A DNA stretch of 64,000 nt from Spirometra erinaceieuropaei (taxonomy: Eukaryota; Platyhelminthes; Cestoda; Diphyllobothriidea; Diphyllobothriidae), in the NCBI GenBank assembly GCA_902702965.1, contig CACRXP010000094.1:63611-127610 (forward strand), written 5' to 3'. A program made the translations under genes and the position numbers. The notes under the pieces were generated by a model. It did no database searches, had not been told where the DNA came from, and saw only the letters and a list, made by a program, of their open reading frames with translations. This document shows, piece by piece, positions 11,355-24,394 of this stretch (positions within the stretch are counted from its first letter, which is position 1; each line of letters opens with the position of its first letter).

Positions 11355-12115
11355 TGGTTCATTACATACAGCTCACACATGAAATGCTGTTCAAAATTCC
11401 GAAACGCGTTTTTTGATTTTGAAAAGTACTAAAACACGGTTGTAATATGAAATATCATGTGGAATAATTCCAGTATATTTGAATTGCGTTAAGACTTCTG
11501 CCTTTGAATCACCTTCATTCCGGCCGCCTTCAAAAACTGAATTATGCAGAAAAACGACTACTTATGTGGGGTAAATTTTTTTCATTGATTTTTGTTGCTC
11601 TTGAAAAATTTAAATGTATTCCACAAAAGACATGCCTAAGAATATTCAATACTTTACCCTAGTGGTGGAAAAATAATTTTTGTGCAATTCTTCTAATTAA
11701 CGGACGGTTTGAATTTGGTTTAAAAAATCTTCCCAGTTTTTAAATAGTCTTGAATCTTCCTGCCCGAATTATACCCTTTCTTAAAGTATAAAAATTAAAG
11801 AAGACGTACTGCTTCACCAAATTATTGAAAGAATACGTATTTCTATACATGTTTTCAGCGAGATATATTTAGTTATATAAGAGCGCAAAATAAATACAAA
11901 GTTATTCTGTTAAGCATGCAGATATTTTTTAGAGAGTTTTGGTTGTGCACATGGCCGAAAATACTTTCTTTCAAAAGGTGGCATCCTGAAGTTAATTATT
12001 ATGGGATTATTCTTTACAGTGATTATTGTTACAATCATACTTAAGCAATCTTCTCCAATCGAAAACATTTTTTTAGACTTACGGCTAGCATATCACAAAA
12101 AGTACATCTAATATA
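11355..12115. mobile_element. Foldback element, copy 2
   Basis: Arms at about 11,355-11,770 and 11,775-12,110 match the arms of the 5.5-6.8 kb element. They share the CATGAAATG tip, the TTTCATTGATTTT block and the TTAAAGTATAAA block next to AAGAAGACGT. The two arms are nearly adjacent, with almost no central spacer. It is more decayed than copies 1 and 3. Confidence 0.55.
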
Positions 12116-12119
12116 GGCA

Positions 12120-14510
12120 TTGTGGTTGTGTTGAGATTAAGAATTCTTCAGAGAATAGGTCATAAATATTCTTTGTTAATTTTCAAACGTTATTCACTTT
12201 GCCAAAAAGTTCAAATTCTTCATCCGAAATTTGGGTTTTTATTCTGAACATGGTTTTTAACACGGAGACATAATATTGTCGGGGATCAGTCTTTGTATGT
12301 TATTTTAATTTTAACGATTTCTCGCAGCACAAATAGTTAGATCACACATGCATCGCATAGAACGGTTTCAATTGCGCCGCCACAGCAAACTTAAGTTGTG
12401 CAAACGAACGTGTTAGCCATTTGAAGTGATGCCATTTAATGCTTCTCAGGTTAAAGCTCGAAACAATTCCCAAAATGCAAACGCTGACAACGAATCCTGT
12501 TCATGGATAAGATCTGTTATTGTTTAGCGGAAGATCTTGTACCAAAGCACATATGATTGTAAAGAAAAACAAATACTGTCGAACTGTATATTTGTATACA
12601 GAGCTAAATAGTGGCTGCAGGATCATTCAAATGGAAGGTCAAATCTAGTTAACGACCTTTTCTCAAACAATAGCCTGGATCGATGTATGAAAAACTTATT
12701 GAACTCCTAATGACTTTATTTCAATGTATACAGTACTTTTGTTTGTTAAACTTAAGAGACTAACTTGCGTATATATAATGATAATTACATGAATCAAAGT
12801 TTGTTCTAAAAATTACTTGATGCAAATGATTTCAACATATTTATACGTATGAATATACCCTATAATCATGTTCCACATTAAAGTTAGAAATACATGGACA
12901 AACACTTATGACTATAATCACATTAAGGATAAAATGCCCTAAAGGAAATGTTTTTCACTTCGGCTACTAAACGGTAAGCATTTTTGTAGATAAAAAGTGA
13001 TTTTTTAATACATTCAAATTACAAGGACTATGTCAGTACGACACGAATTGTATATTAATTGCAATTAAATATACTTTGATATTTTTCAAATATCCTTACA
13101 CAAATTTCCTGACTGAAAAACCTGTAGCATACAAGTGCAGACATCATTTTGATGTTTTAATTAAAAAATATGTGGAGGGAATGTATTATAGGAAATTAAA
13201 GTATAATACTGATACAGTAAACGTTATATCCTTTAAAATATTAAAGAAATTCTGAAAGGTGTTTTTAAGTTGGAAAGAATACTTTGGTCGGTTTGTCCCA
13301 CTAATTCATTTGTCGTTAAGTGACCAATTATTCTAGTGACATTATGATGACCGATTTCGATCAAGCTTTTTATCGGACGTTCGCGTGACCTGAGTTTCAT
13401 AATAAACGACTAACTGAATATTGCAAGATTAACCCTTTAATCTTTGTCGCCCCCATAAAATCAACTATACTTCATGGACACCATGTACAAGAATATCTTA
13501 TATTACGCAACGGCATTAATAAAAACGAGTAAGAATCGGATTTAATCATCATTCAGAGTTTACAAACTATAGGCTGTATGCTTTATGCGTGGGGAAGGCG
13601 ATATTTTTTAAATGTTCCTGAAGCGGCGTTGAAACGCGCTTATACATTTTTCAAAGGATATGCAGTGTTGTCCATCTAAAAAAATCATTATCAATGCGCA
13701 ATGTAATATTGTATTATCGGGCATTTTAAGGCCTTGAGAATCCTTTCATTTAGACGCATGGTAACTATATGGCGTAGGGCTCAATTAGATGGCAACTCGA
13801 AAATATACCCAGACAATAGGTTTAACTCTAATCATAACGCATTTTTCCAAGTTCCCATTGAATGGAATTCCCTCTCCTTCCTGACTAAATGTAAACCTAA
13901 CATCGTGCTTTATTCAACGTCTGTTTGTTAAGAAAATTGGTTTTTGATTTTTAACTATCGCCCTAAATTTATCCGCCAAATGACAGCATACTAAAATACC
14001 TTTGGAGAAAAGTATCAACTTTCTGTGCTTTTGCTCTCTTTAACACCATTAACCGAATAACACAGCCCAAAGATTAGCTCAGATGGTCTGTGGGTCCTAC
14101 AGTGTATCGTGCCCAGGAACGTTTTTAAAATCGTAAAATAATTATCCTTATGAATAAAATTTCAACAAAGATGTAGTATGCTTTACCATTACTAAAAAAG
14201 GATATTTTATGCATTTCCTCTATAAATATATTTGAATATATGCGGGCTGCGAAAATCCATGAAAATATCTGCATCACTTACATCATCGCCTGCCGCGCTA
14301 TTTTTAAAACCAAAAAGTGGATATTAAAAAACAGTGGACAGCAGAGGATAATTTCTTATTTGAATGCAATTAACTAATATATCAGCACATCACGTTTCGC
14401 CTAATAATATTGCTGTCAATGAGACAGATTTGTTATGGTAGTTTTCTTTTATATCACATGCAAGGTTGCTCAGGAAAACCAGAATCTTCCATCTCAACTT
14501 TTCCAGATGA
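12120..14510. other. AT-rich spacer without recognised features
   Basis: Very AT-rich. The only frame above 60 codons (13,734-13,931) has no motif or splice context. Confidence 0.45.
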
Positions 14511-14519
14511 GTTTACGTA

Positions 14520-15515
14520 CAGTAGATGTGCTAAATCATGAAATATCAACCAAAATATCGAAATGCGTTCTTGTTTCGAAAATATAAATTAAGCAGTGTT
14601 GAAAAAGTAACCATGATGCAGCATAAATCTATAATGATCCAGTTACTATTGCGTGTCGACTTTTGAAAAAACTTATTTTCGGCTGCATGCAAGATCCATA
14701 CTCTGAAAAAAATGACAACTTAATAAGCATGCAATTTTTTCATTAATTTTCGATGTTCTTGAAAATTCAATTGTGTATCATGGAAAACATGCATAAAAAT
14801 ATTTATCCTATTACTTTTTCGGTAGAACATCACGTTATCTGCCAGTCTCATACTAAAAAAAGAGTATAATTCGGTTTTAAAAAACTTTTCTTATTCCCGG
14901 ATAATTTTGAGCCCGACCTGCTGTTACACTTGCATTCAGGGTTTCAAAACGAAAGGCTGTATTTTTTCCGTGTACGAAAAACCATGCATTTCTATACGGT
15001 GCTTAGAAGACGCCATATAAAGTTCCTAAAATTAAGCAGTCGATATGAGCAATATTGTTAACTTTACAAGCCACATTTGTAGATGAAGATACATGACATT
15101 TCATGAACGGCCATTTAACGGTATTAAAAAATCGCGCAATAAGAAACTTTTTTAAAATCGAATTATACTCTTCTTTTAAGTATAAAGTTGGAAGAAGGCG
15201 TGATTTTTTACTGAAGAATTAAAACAATGAATGTTTTGATGCATGTTTTCCATGAACCACAATTGAATTTTCAAGGGCATCAAAAATTAATGAGAAAATT
15301 AAATGCTCCTTAAGTAGTAATTTTTTGTAGAGTATAGATCTTGCATGCAGCCGACAGTAAGTTCTTTCGAAAGCAGACACTCTGAGGTAAGTTGATCATT
15401 ATAGATTTATGCTGCAGTATGATTGGTTTTACAACACTCTTTAATTTATCTTTTCGAAAGGAGGACGCATTTCAAAATTCCGGTTGACGTTTCATGAGTT
15501 AGCACATCTTTAGAC
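14520..15515. mobile_element. Foldback element, copy 3 (best arms)
   Basis: The clearest long inverted repeat of the family. The left arm (about 14,524-14,990) begins AGATGTGCTAAATCATG and includes TTCGGCTGCATGCAAGATC. The right arm (about 15,060-15,510) is its reverse complement, ending CATGAGTTAGCACATCT. The arms include the matching sequence around ATGATCCAGTTAC / GTTGATCATTATAG. There is no coding capacity in the middle. A truncated copy of the same left arm is at 42,905-43,060. Confidence 0.75.
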
Positions 15516-15529
15516 TTTAGTTTTAATAC

Positions 15530-17625
15530 TTGCAGTGCGCAGATAGGTGTCAGTGCGCAGGTATAGGGCACCTCTAGGCGAAAACATAAGTGAAATGGTA
15601 AGATGTCTGGTTCTGGAGCATGTAATAGGCGTTGTTAATACATATTTTCAAAAAACCGAGGTGTATAGAGGCTGCGCATCATGATTAGTCTTTGTTCGCC
15701 AAAAATGTCATCGGCTAATGTCAAACCTGAATGCCGTATTTTTACTTCGGTCATAAAAGGAAATATCTTTGCAGTTGATCAAACAGACACAACCTTACAC
15801 ACGCAGTAACCACTTACATATTTAGGTGGATCACTCTAGTGATTACAGCATTAGGTAGACCGGCGATGTTAACTGCCCCACTGGGATATCGGTATTCTAA
15901 TTTATTATTCTCCGATAAATTAACACTGCTTTATCGGTGTCGATAATAGGAAGCGTTCATGTTTCGTTGTAAGAATTATTTGTTATTTGCGAAGATAGGA
16001 TCACTACGAACAAAAACTTACAAATATATCTGCGTCAGTGAGGAAATGTAAAGACGTTTGGTCATCACGCACTGGACGAGTAAATTTTTTGGCGCTCCCG
16101 ATATCCAGAACGGACCAAAAACCACCAGCCCCCTCTTCGAGCTATTCGAAATGCGGGTTGCACAAAAGCTGATTGAAAATCTGACCGTTAGTATTGAGTT
16201 ATAGGAAAGTTGACAAAAGCTCCCGTTGGGTGGGACCAAAACCCGTAATATACATTGGAAACTGATATAACTATGGTTCCCAAGGCTAAAGACTATTAGA
16301 AAATTTCACAGCCGTCTATCATCCACAAAGTTAAGATTTAATCTTTTGTCGAAAGCCGTGACTATAACAGAACTGCGCGTATGTGTAGACGTTGCGCTTA
16401 AAACGTATCGCAGCAGATACTGACTTCACTGATAAAATACCTGTCAAATGTTAGGTTGTACTGATGCGGCAATTAAATTTATTAATAAATCTATGATGAT
16501 AGTGAAATGGGCTACGTCAACTGAGTTGAGGATTTTAATTAAACGTGTGGCTAGCATACTGCCTACGCGCCCGTTGACTTTCGTCCTGCGGGTCTTGGAA
16601 GTTGCTGAAAAATAGATTTGATAAAATCACTTCAACAAAATTTACATCCAACAGTCTAGTTTAGTCATGTTTAACGTTGATTTTTTAAAATTATTTTCCG
16701 TTCTGCAGACTAACATTGTTATAGTTGATTGTATTTTAGGCAGTATGCTATCACATTATTTACTGAAAGTTTCTGCCGTCCTATGCGCCTGGGCTTTCGT
16801 TATATTTCATCCCGTTTTTTCAGTATAACAAGGTTCCGTACTAGCATTTCTGGCATACCTTGCTTCTAAAAAGACCATAACACAAAATATAGTCTCATCA
16901 GTGCTTGGGCTAATATGAAGTATATCTTCTGATAGAGAAGGCACAGCTTCCTAAACATTGAAAGTCGCATTTCCGGGCGTCCGAAATCGCCTGTCTGCGG
17001 TCTCCAAAATATCCGTACACACAGAAATACCTGGCTTTTCAGTCTTCCTTTGAATTTCATGGCTTTTAACTTCCTCAGAAATTAATCGGTAACTTTGAGT
17101 TGATCGGTTTTTCCGGGCATATATAAGATCCGTCAACTACAGCGAACAGCCGTATAATATTCATAAATTTCCAACAGGCAGTAAGTTGCATACGCGCTGG
17201 TGACACGATACAACATAGCGGAACCTGTGCTATTCAGTTGCATATATACTAAGGTCTTGATAAATCTCTATCTGTGCATCGATTCTGAAAAGGGATGCAA
17301 TGACTCGATATTAAACAGCTGTATACAACTAATTATATTTTCAGCATGAACCATGTGCAATATCTTTGCATGTATAACGTAACCGATGTCTAATATGAAA
17401 AACTGTATAGTTTTATGTGGTTATATTTTGCCGAGGCTGGCGAACTAAACACCGGTGTTTGGACTTCAATGAGGTATACTGAGAATGAGATGTACGATAA
17501 TTAATTCTGCAGCCCAACGTTTGATCACGAGCTCATTTTAAAATTTCTCTCGACTTTTCATGATGTACACAAATCACCTACTGTCGTGCATTCCCTGCTT
17601 TTAGTTGCTTACGCATGACAGTTCG
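15530..17625. other. Spacer without recognised features
   Basis: No gene or repeat supported. Short frames at 16,018-16,239 and 16,866-17,136 have no relatives here. Confidence 0.4.
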
Positions 17626-17629
17626 ACCG

Positions 17630-18000
17630 TCGATTTCGACGATGTCCACCGTGTGCCCCACAGCTGCAGCAGCGGTGGGAGCAGGGACGGTGACTTACGC
17701 AGGGGTTTATAGTGCCAGTAGACTTGCGTAACATCTACCTACACTCTGTCCTCCTTCCCCGCCTGGGCCCGGTGTCAAGACAGAGTCAAGAAGACCGGAG
17801 ACGAGGGAGGCCGCAGGTGGATGGCTCGGACGGATCCTCACCTTGGCGTTCCACCACACCCCCTGGTCCACAAAACAATAACCAGGATTTGAACAAACAC
17901 AACATAGATTTGGAGGCTGGCACGGCCGAAGCCGCACCTGGGCGTGCCGCCAACGTGCATGAGAAACCAATATCCGTATACGGATGGGTTTGCATCGACA
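17630..18000. other. GC-rich segment of unknown nature
   Basis: About 370 bp that is clearly richer in G and C than its surroundings and open on both strands for 70-120 codons. The translations (proline- and glycine-rich on one strand) match no family I know. A repeat fragment or a CpG-rich regulatory segment are both possible. Confidence 0.3.
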
Positions 18001-18825
18001 TATTTCTATTCGTTTTGCCTTATGTACAGTCAGAAATATAGACTTTGGTCTATGGAAGACGTTACATGTCACATACGTTTGCGTGGAGTTTGCAGTGTAG
18101 TACCAACAGAAAAAGACTATGTGAGGTCGACGTCAGTTAAGAAACAGTTATCTCGCAAAATATGTTCAGTGACGTTCTGCAGCAAAAACGACCGGACACC
18201 ACGGTGCTCAGACCATAATTCATTCAAAGCCAATTTCGTCGTCTTGGATTTGCGGAATTAAAATTCGTGAAGTGATACAGACTTTCGGCATTCATAACAT
18301 TTACTCTGGTTTAGACAAAATGATCATGAAACAAATCGACGATTGGCTCAAACATGAGTGTGGGGCTTCCATCTTGCGCCAGCGAAAACGCTTTAAGTAT
18401 AGGCTGACACAAACGACTATCTACCGAAAAATCCTACTTAATGATATTTTTCATGACGGTGGTGCTAGATAACGATAATATTGGGCATTTATGCGCCGTG
18501 ATCTGAAGTTTAGGCTCTGTCCTTCGCAGTTCGTCTTTATTTTAATTAAATTTAAGAAGACTGCTCGAGATAGGAGACAGTTGTAACGCTGTTCACTTTC
18601 TAATACTTATTCGAAAGCAGTACATAGGAATGTCGCTACCAGCATGTAGTAGGTCAAAAATGTCACAATCCTAGGCGACAGGCAGCAGAATCCCAAACAT
18701 CAATCATCTTTTTCGTTATTTATTATGTCAACGCCCAGAAAATAGAGTGCGCATTATCAACAACTCGAATAGGATAGAGTGTGCCGATACAAGCGAAGAT
18801 GCGAGTTCCAGGAACTAGTTGATCA
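18001..18825. other. No recognisable feature
   Basis: Mixed-composition spacer. Frames at 17,944-18,261 and 18,272-18,472 are open, but they have no motif, no splice context and no relative in the window. Confidence 0.35.
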
Positions 18826-18827
18826 GA

Positions 18828-19747
18828 AGAAGAAGCGATCGCTAGAACAATGACTTTATTCGCCTGACGGTTCGGATTCTCTCTTGAATCCATCATCAGA
18901 GACAGTTGCAGAAAAGAGTGGCTAGTGTACAGGAAGTCGCAGTATTAATAGAATGCGGTCGCCATGCTACCGCATACCTACAGAAATTAACCGTGCTCCC
19001 TTCATCAAGGATTGTTGTCCGCTGGTGCGCAAATTGCTTGATGGCCGGCATGCAAGTTGTTAATTGCTGAAATCTCATCGCCCGTTTTGGATGCTGGCGT
19101 GAAGGTTGCTCGGCTATTTGGCTCACCGGCTTGCGCGCTCCTCGAGTGGTCAATTGCTTTGGCCAGTCTTTGCCTCAGGACAGAATATGGAGTGGGGATG
19201 TCGTTGCACTTGCTGATAGACTGAGGTCCCGTGAACCATGACTCAAACAACTCGCGGCTCACGCGATTATCCCCTCTCGCGAGAATTTCGGCCTCATCGA
19301 ATTTGAATGTGTGGCCGGGTCTCGTCGAATGGACCGCGACCTAAGAGTTGGCGTCATTTCTCCGTACAGCTGCCACGTGTTCGGCGATTCGCGTCTGAAA
19401 CAGTCTTCCAGTTTCTCCGACGTAGTTGCTTTGTCCGCAACTGCACCAGATCCGGTAAACGACTCCAGATGTTTCTTGCCGTGGCAGTGGGTCTTTTGGT
19501 CTCATCACTTGACGCCTCATGGTGGCCTCCGGTCTGTGCGCAACTCCAACCCCAAGTGGTGCAAGAAGGCGGCTAACGGCCTCGGAGACGTTCTTGATGT
19601 ACGGGATCGTTCGCCAAAAATTGGGGTCGGCGCGATTTTGTTGCTCGTCTTGTTTACGCAGGCACTGGTTGACGAAGTTGCGCGGGAAACCGTTTTCTCA
19701 GAAAACCCGTCGAAGATATTGTGATTCGGCAACCTTGTCTTCCGTAA
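18828..19747 (-). pseudogene. PLE1 copy D: 3' half with tail
   Basis: The minus strand carries the C-terminal GIY-YIG half of PLE1 and a complete tail. The coding match runs from about 19,747 (EDKVAE region) through the CCHC-like linker and GIY-YIG domain (GVVYRIWC, NYVGETGR at about 19,470-19,400) to RELFESWFTGPQS at about 19,230. The tail then has a TATTAATA box near 18,940, CTGATGA at 18,899-18,893, GAATCC, GAACC and AATAAA at 18,860-18,855. There is at least one frameshift near 19,570. Upstream of 19,747 it is not continued; an inverted fragment follows instead. Confidence 0.85.
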
Positions 19748-19755
19748 CGCTATTT

Positions 19756-19947
19756 CGGCGTGTTGAGACGCAATGCAGTGAACCGGAAGACAAGATTGCT
19801 GAACTACAATACCTCCGACGAGTCTACAAAGCCAATGGCTACCCGCGCAACTTTTTCAATTGGTGCCTAACCGCACGGACACCAAAGTTTGGCGAGCGAT
19901 CCCGTACATCAAGAACGGCTCCGAGGCCGTTAGCCGCCTCGGTGTCA
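19756..19947 (+). pseudogene. Inverted PLE1 fragment capping copy D
   Basis: Opposite-strand PLE1 sequence encoding RVETQCSEPEDKIAELQYL and the following linker, overlapping in content with the end of copy D. The two meet head to head within about 10 bases (19,747/19,756). Codon drift relative to copy D shows it is an independent segment of the ORF and not just a perfect palindrome. It ends inside the ORF at about 19,947. Confidence 0.75.
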
Positions 19948-19954
19948 TGCTAGT

Positions 19955-21345
19955 TGTCTCGAAGAATTCAAACTGTACTTAAGGGTTTCATTAGCAATTT
20001 ACCCTGCAACTGAATCCCGCAAGGCACAAGTGCTATTTTACAGGACGAAGTGTTGCCGAAAATGTCTAGCTTTTTACGAACATGTGCTTTTTACTTGTGG
20101 ACGGACCGGTTAATATTTATGGAGGAAAAGCTAATTATGCAATCTGTGTACTGCGAGGTGATTGCTAACATTGTTTTGGCGAAGTAAATAAGATGTATTT
20201 CAGACGTTTTACGCTGAAATGCGCTGCATCTTCCATAAAAATTAATATGCTAGAAAAAACTACCATGCCTTAAATAAAACACACAATTTAGGGATTTTGT
20301 ATGGATTTTATTATACATTTTGCTGTAGACATCATCGTTAACATATTAACGACAACGTCATTAAACATGTTTTGAAGTCTTTCTCAGCTTATAGCAGAAA
20401 AAACGCATTTTCCATTTTATACATGAAATTAACGTACATAACGCATATCACCGAAACAGAGTTGCTGGTTGCCTTTGTTCGTCAGAAATCGATATACCAT
20501 AGTTTTGATACTTAGTACGTGCCGTTTAGTGGTTTGCAAGATAAACACGCAGATAAACACATAAAGGAAGTTGCAAATTTCGTAATTTTCAACGAAGGGC
20601 GACAGACCCTAAACATAAGTCAAGAATGAATGTCCAGGAGTAGGCAAACATACTCCTGACTTATTCAATGGTGATTCTTAATCTAGGATTCATTTTGTCG
20701 CAAGATCGCAAGTAATGAATTTTATCACTCTAAAAGTAGCATATAGGAATATAAACTGTTTCACTAAGTACGTGTGGGTATCATTAATGATTTATTTCCT
20801 ACATGCAAAGCACATGTTGTAAAAATTTCCGCTTGAAGTACCTCTGTGAATGCAAAACACTATCTTCCGTTCGACATGATTTTTTTTCTAATCGGTAATT
20901 AGCACTCATCGTGCAATACGCGCAAGCTGAGCTGGTGCTCACGTTGCTTATGCTAAGAAAATAAATCATACTTCAAGTGCTTTATGCATCCAACAGGTTA
21001 TAATATGTGCTTCTGTGTGGTATCAGTTATTGTAGATAAGCGTTTCAGGTTTCAAAATAAATTCATGCATTTCAAAAGACCGTACATATTTGGGACGAAA
21101 TATACAATATGAGGACCTTACGTGCAAAATATTACACGATTAGTTTTATAAATCATTAGAATTAGCAGTGGCGTAATTGGGCATGTGTACAAGCCCTCAT
21201 TAACCTATAGGCGAGACCCACGTTTTTCATGCAATGCATGTGATCGAATTACCAATGCATGTCCTCTAAACAATGCTACTGGTTGGCTTAATTTGACGGG
21301 GGCTGATATAATATGTTTGTCTGACGTCGTATGCGCCAGTTGCCG
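19955..21345. other. AT-rich spacer without recognised features
   Basis: No supportable gene. The last 70 bases (21,280-21,350) resemble the sequence just upstream of the related exon at 56.2 kb and may hold the promoter or 5' UTR of the next gene. Confidence 0.4.
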
Positions 21346-21351
21346 GTTTTC

Positions 21352-22605
21352 ATGATGGACAAACAGCGATCAGTCCCCATATTACGTGGCATTCATTTGC
21401 TAATTGTGTTAGTTTGCCTAGAAAAAACTAGTGCGTGCGTTACTTCATTCCGTAAGTATATTAGTGAGCGATAATTAAATTTCCAATGGCGGTCTATGTC
21501 CGTTCTAAGTTTCAATCGGTATTAAATAGTCTAGCCGTTTCGCTCAAACATGTACATTTTAAAAATGATCTGCTGATTGAACTGGTAGTGCAGCTATGCT
21601 TATTCACTAGTTTTATACTTTTTATTGTACATTGCAATCAGTACTACTTGCTTATGTCCATTGAACATTGAGTAGACTTTGGAATTGGGTTTTAAGTTTT
21701 ACTACGTTCATCGTCCAACGCGTTATTTTTAACAATCTGTTGAAAAAGATCAGATGATTAGGGATAACTGCGGCATTCCAATCTCATTCACTGCCTATCC
21801 ACAGGATCAATAAAATACATGGATTTTCTTCTTATATCTCGGCAACTATTACGCACACGGCGCGCGAAAATAATAGCTATTAACAGTGTTGATGGCAGAG
21901 GTTCTGCGCAGAATATCTTGCATTTAAATGAAGACTTTAATTGCCTGCTTGCTTACGTTTATTTAAAGCATCTCCTAACAAAAAAATATATTTTAGAAAC
22001 CAAAATGTGCCCTGAAGATCAAGGCTACTTCCATATTTCTGAGATAGCTGAGCATCTTATCAAACGCGTCTTATATTTTGCTGTAGTAGGGGAAATTGTC
22101 GACCACCAGAACTGTTCGTACAACATCACTCTGAAAGGCAGAACTTGGGTTACTGTTTGTTTTAAATTGTCGAATTCAACTTGCAAAACCTATGATGAAT
22201 ACTTCTGCAAAATTGTTTGTGATAGTGCCCTGCTCTCAATGAATGGGGTAATTGCATTCTTTTATTGCAAACCCATCATTAACTTTTTAAATATCACAAT
22301 AAAGCTAGCTTACCTAATTCTTTAGGAACAAATTGAAAAATTTGAAACAGCAGAAATTCCGATCTACGTAACCCTTAAGATTTCCGACTGGAATACCGGA
22401 CTTTTTGGTCCAAACATTGTTGGAATTTCGGAAGTTGATTTTCCGAATATATAATCACGCGCCACTTTGTCGCCATGGTCATGTCCGGCCAGTTATATTG
22501 GACTGACCTCAAATATAAATGTGAAAAAAAACTATATGATACAGAATCCAACGTATGGGGAGTCGGTTCATTGTGAAGTCGACCGAAAGTTTTTGGTGTA
22601 GGGTA
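21352..22605 (+). pseudogene. Secreted-protein family member with early stop in exon 3
   Basis: Three exons can be traced. Exon 1 (21,352 or 21,355 to 21,451) encodes a signal peptide (ILRGIHLLIVLVCLEKTSA) and ends in phase 1 at GTAAGT. Intron 1 is 545 nt and ends TATATTTTAG. Exon 2 (21,997-22,247, 251 nt) encodes CPEDQG, FHISEIAEHLI, CSYNITLKG and FCKIVC, and leaves in phase 0 at a GTAATT donor. Intron 2 (22,248-22,325) is 78 nt. Exon 3 starts at 22,326 (VTLKISDWNTGLFGPNIVG) but meets TAA at 22,452-22,454, right after FPNI. Family resemblance (SPWSC, TYGESVHCE) continues in frame to about 22,590. So this is either a gene shortened to about 160 residues or a young pseudogene. Function is unknown. 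Confidence 0.62.
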
Positions 22606-23486
22606 AAAAGCACATTTTAGATTCTCATATACTTGCATGCCATTTTGTGTGTTATCAACATATTCTTCATTGTCGGTGAATAAATCAAAAAGAGTTTTAG
22701 CTTTTGACATTTCCTGAGACAGTTCTACGCGGACTACACTGTCCAGCACAATTTCATTTTATTGCGCAAAATTACATAGCCCTCCACTGGCAGGAAATAT
22801 GAACTATTCATCTGAGTTTGACACAAATCATCGTTTTATGAATTTATTTAAAACAGTACTTCCTATTATGCTAATATTAACTCAATATGCAATCGTTTCT
22901 AAAGCGCAAGTGGGCAGCATTTTGAATAGCAATTGGAATTTTTGAATGCCTAAAGTGACAACCGGGTCCAGTCTTGTCAAACATATAAAACGACTACTTA
23001 CACTCAGCATGCTCGCAGTTTTTTCCATATTCTACCGAAACTCCGAAGGGTTTGCATGGGTCTCCCTATATTTTTACTCAAACAGTCAAGAATACGCCAA
23101 ATGCCTATAGTTATTTGCAAAATGACATACGACGCCTTAGAAAGCAATAGAAAAGTATCCTAAATTTTTATGAGGATTCAAGATGCAGTCGGTCTGAAAA
23201 CATTTTATCCTAGGTGTTTAGGAAGTCCGCAGCTCACAGGCAACCTCAAAATAAAAAAAAACAAATGCTTAAAATGAACAACCATTAAGTAGCGGTAAAA
23301 GGTTTTCGATGCTTTGAAAATTTAAATATTTTTAATGACTTAAATGCGCGACCTTATGCTTTCGTATATTTTTTGGCGGAAAAGAGCATTATCTTTACAT
23401 TTTTTGCTCAAAGAAAGCGTATATTTAGGTTTTTAAAAAGCGTTTTATTCCCTATTGGCGGTAAGTTAGTTAATAAATTACCCAAA
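22606..23486. other. No recognisable feature
   Basis: AT-rich spacer downstream of the 22-kb gene. No gene or known repeat. Confidence 0.4.
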
Positions 23487-23645
23487 GGTTAAACGCTTAA
23501 CGCAAATGGGAGGAATATTATGGGGCAGTTTAAGTCTTAGCTCCTGTATTTCCATCTCTTCATAAGTAAGATAACGCGCCAGGACTGGCAATACACAATC
23601 TCGATATGCCAATGTGCGACTAGAAATAAACCTAAATCCACAACG
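23487..23645. repeat. Dispersed repeat, shared with 25.6 kb
   Basis: Shares an ordered set of blocks with 25,613-25,745 in the same orientation: GTATTTC(C/T)ATCTCTT, GCGCCAG followed by TGG(C/T)AATACA, and CCAATGTGCGAC / CCGATGTGCGAC. Divergence is considerable. Nature unknown. Confidence 0.5.
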
Positions 23646-23724
23646 CGTTAAGGCTTCGGAGGAATAAGATAAGGATACAATGGATAAGCAACATCTTGAG
23701 GAACAAGACGCAATCATTTAGACA

Positions 23725-23785
23725 AAAGCTTTATTAGCCTGGCGGTTCGGATTCCTGCTCGAACCCATCATCAGAGGCAGATGCA
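23725..23785 (-). mobile_element. Isolated PLE1 tail fragment
   Basis: A minus-strand copy of the tail core: CTGATGA, stem GGGTTC/GAATCC, GAACC, then AATAAA. It is not accompanied by PLE coding sequence. It abuts the dispersed repeat at 23.5-23.65 kb. Confidence 0.65.
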
Positions 23786-23789
23786 ACAT

Positions 23790-24394
23790 CATCTAGAATT
23801 TGATTAGCAAATGTCTTAACCGTTTTGAAATTTCGCTGAAGGATAAGACCAAATAAAAAAGATAAGAACTACCGGCATCAGAAGGGAGCATTACAAGGAA
23901 TCGTTATAAAATTGACAGATTATTTTTGGGCAAAACAGGAAAAGTGAAATGAAGCAGTTTAGGATAAGGGCTAGATTTTAGGCATCTATGATCCTCCAGA
24001 CTAGAGGTTGAGGTGAATGGTAGAAACGTAGGCGACGAATTTAATAAAAGAGTTTACAAACTTTGGTAAGTAGGGACTGAATATGGAAAGAAAACGAGAG
24101 TTCGGATGACAGAGTAAAACAAAGGTGACTGGAAGAGGATACCTCGTTAGGAAGGATGTCAAAGGATTCAAGACTAGAAGTGGGCCGCAGTCAGGAAGTA
24201 CACTGATTTAATTTTTGGTTGTTTATAAGAAGATCATTTTCCTCCGACCACAGTGGTAAATTGTTAGGGCTATCCTTTAGAGACTATAGGTTTGTCCGAT
24301 TTTTGAGCTGTTGTCCAAAAACCACATCATTATCTCATAATTAACCAAAAGTCCGTCGTTAGTGGATCTTAGATCGTTGGTATTCTGCTACGAC
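23790..24394. other. No recognisable feature
   Basis: Purine-rich spacer on the plus strand with no gene or repeat that I can support. Confidence 0.4.

Noticed and set aside
15900..15960. Short palindromic stretch around CGATAAATTAACACTGCTTTATCG
   Set aside because: A single short hairpin in AT-rich sequence with no second copy or context.
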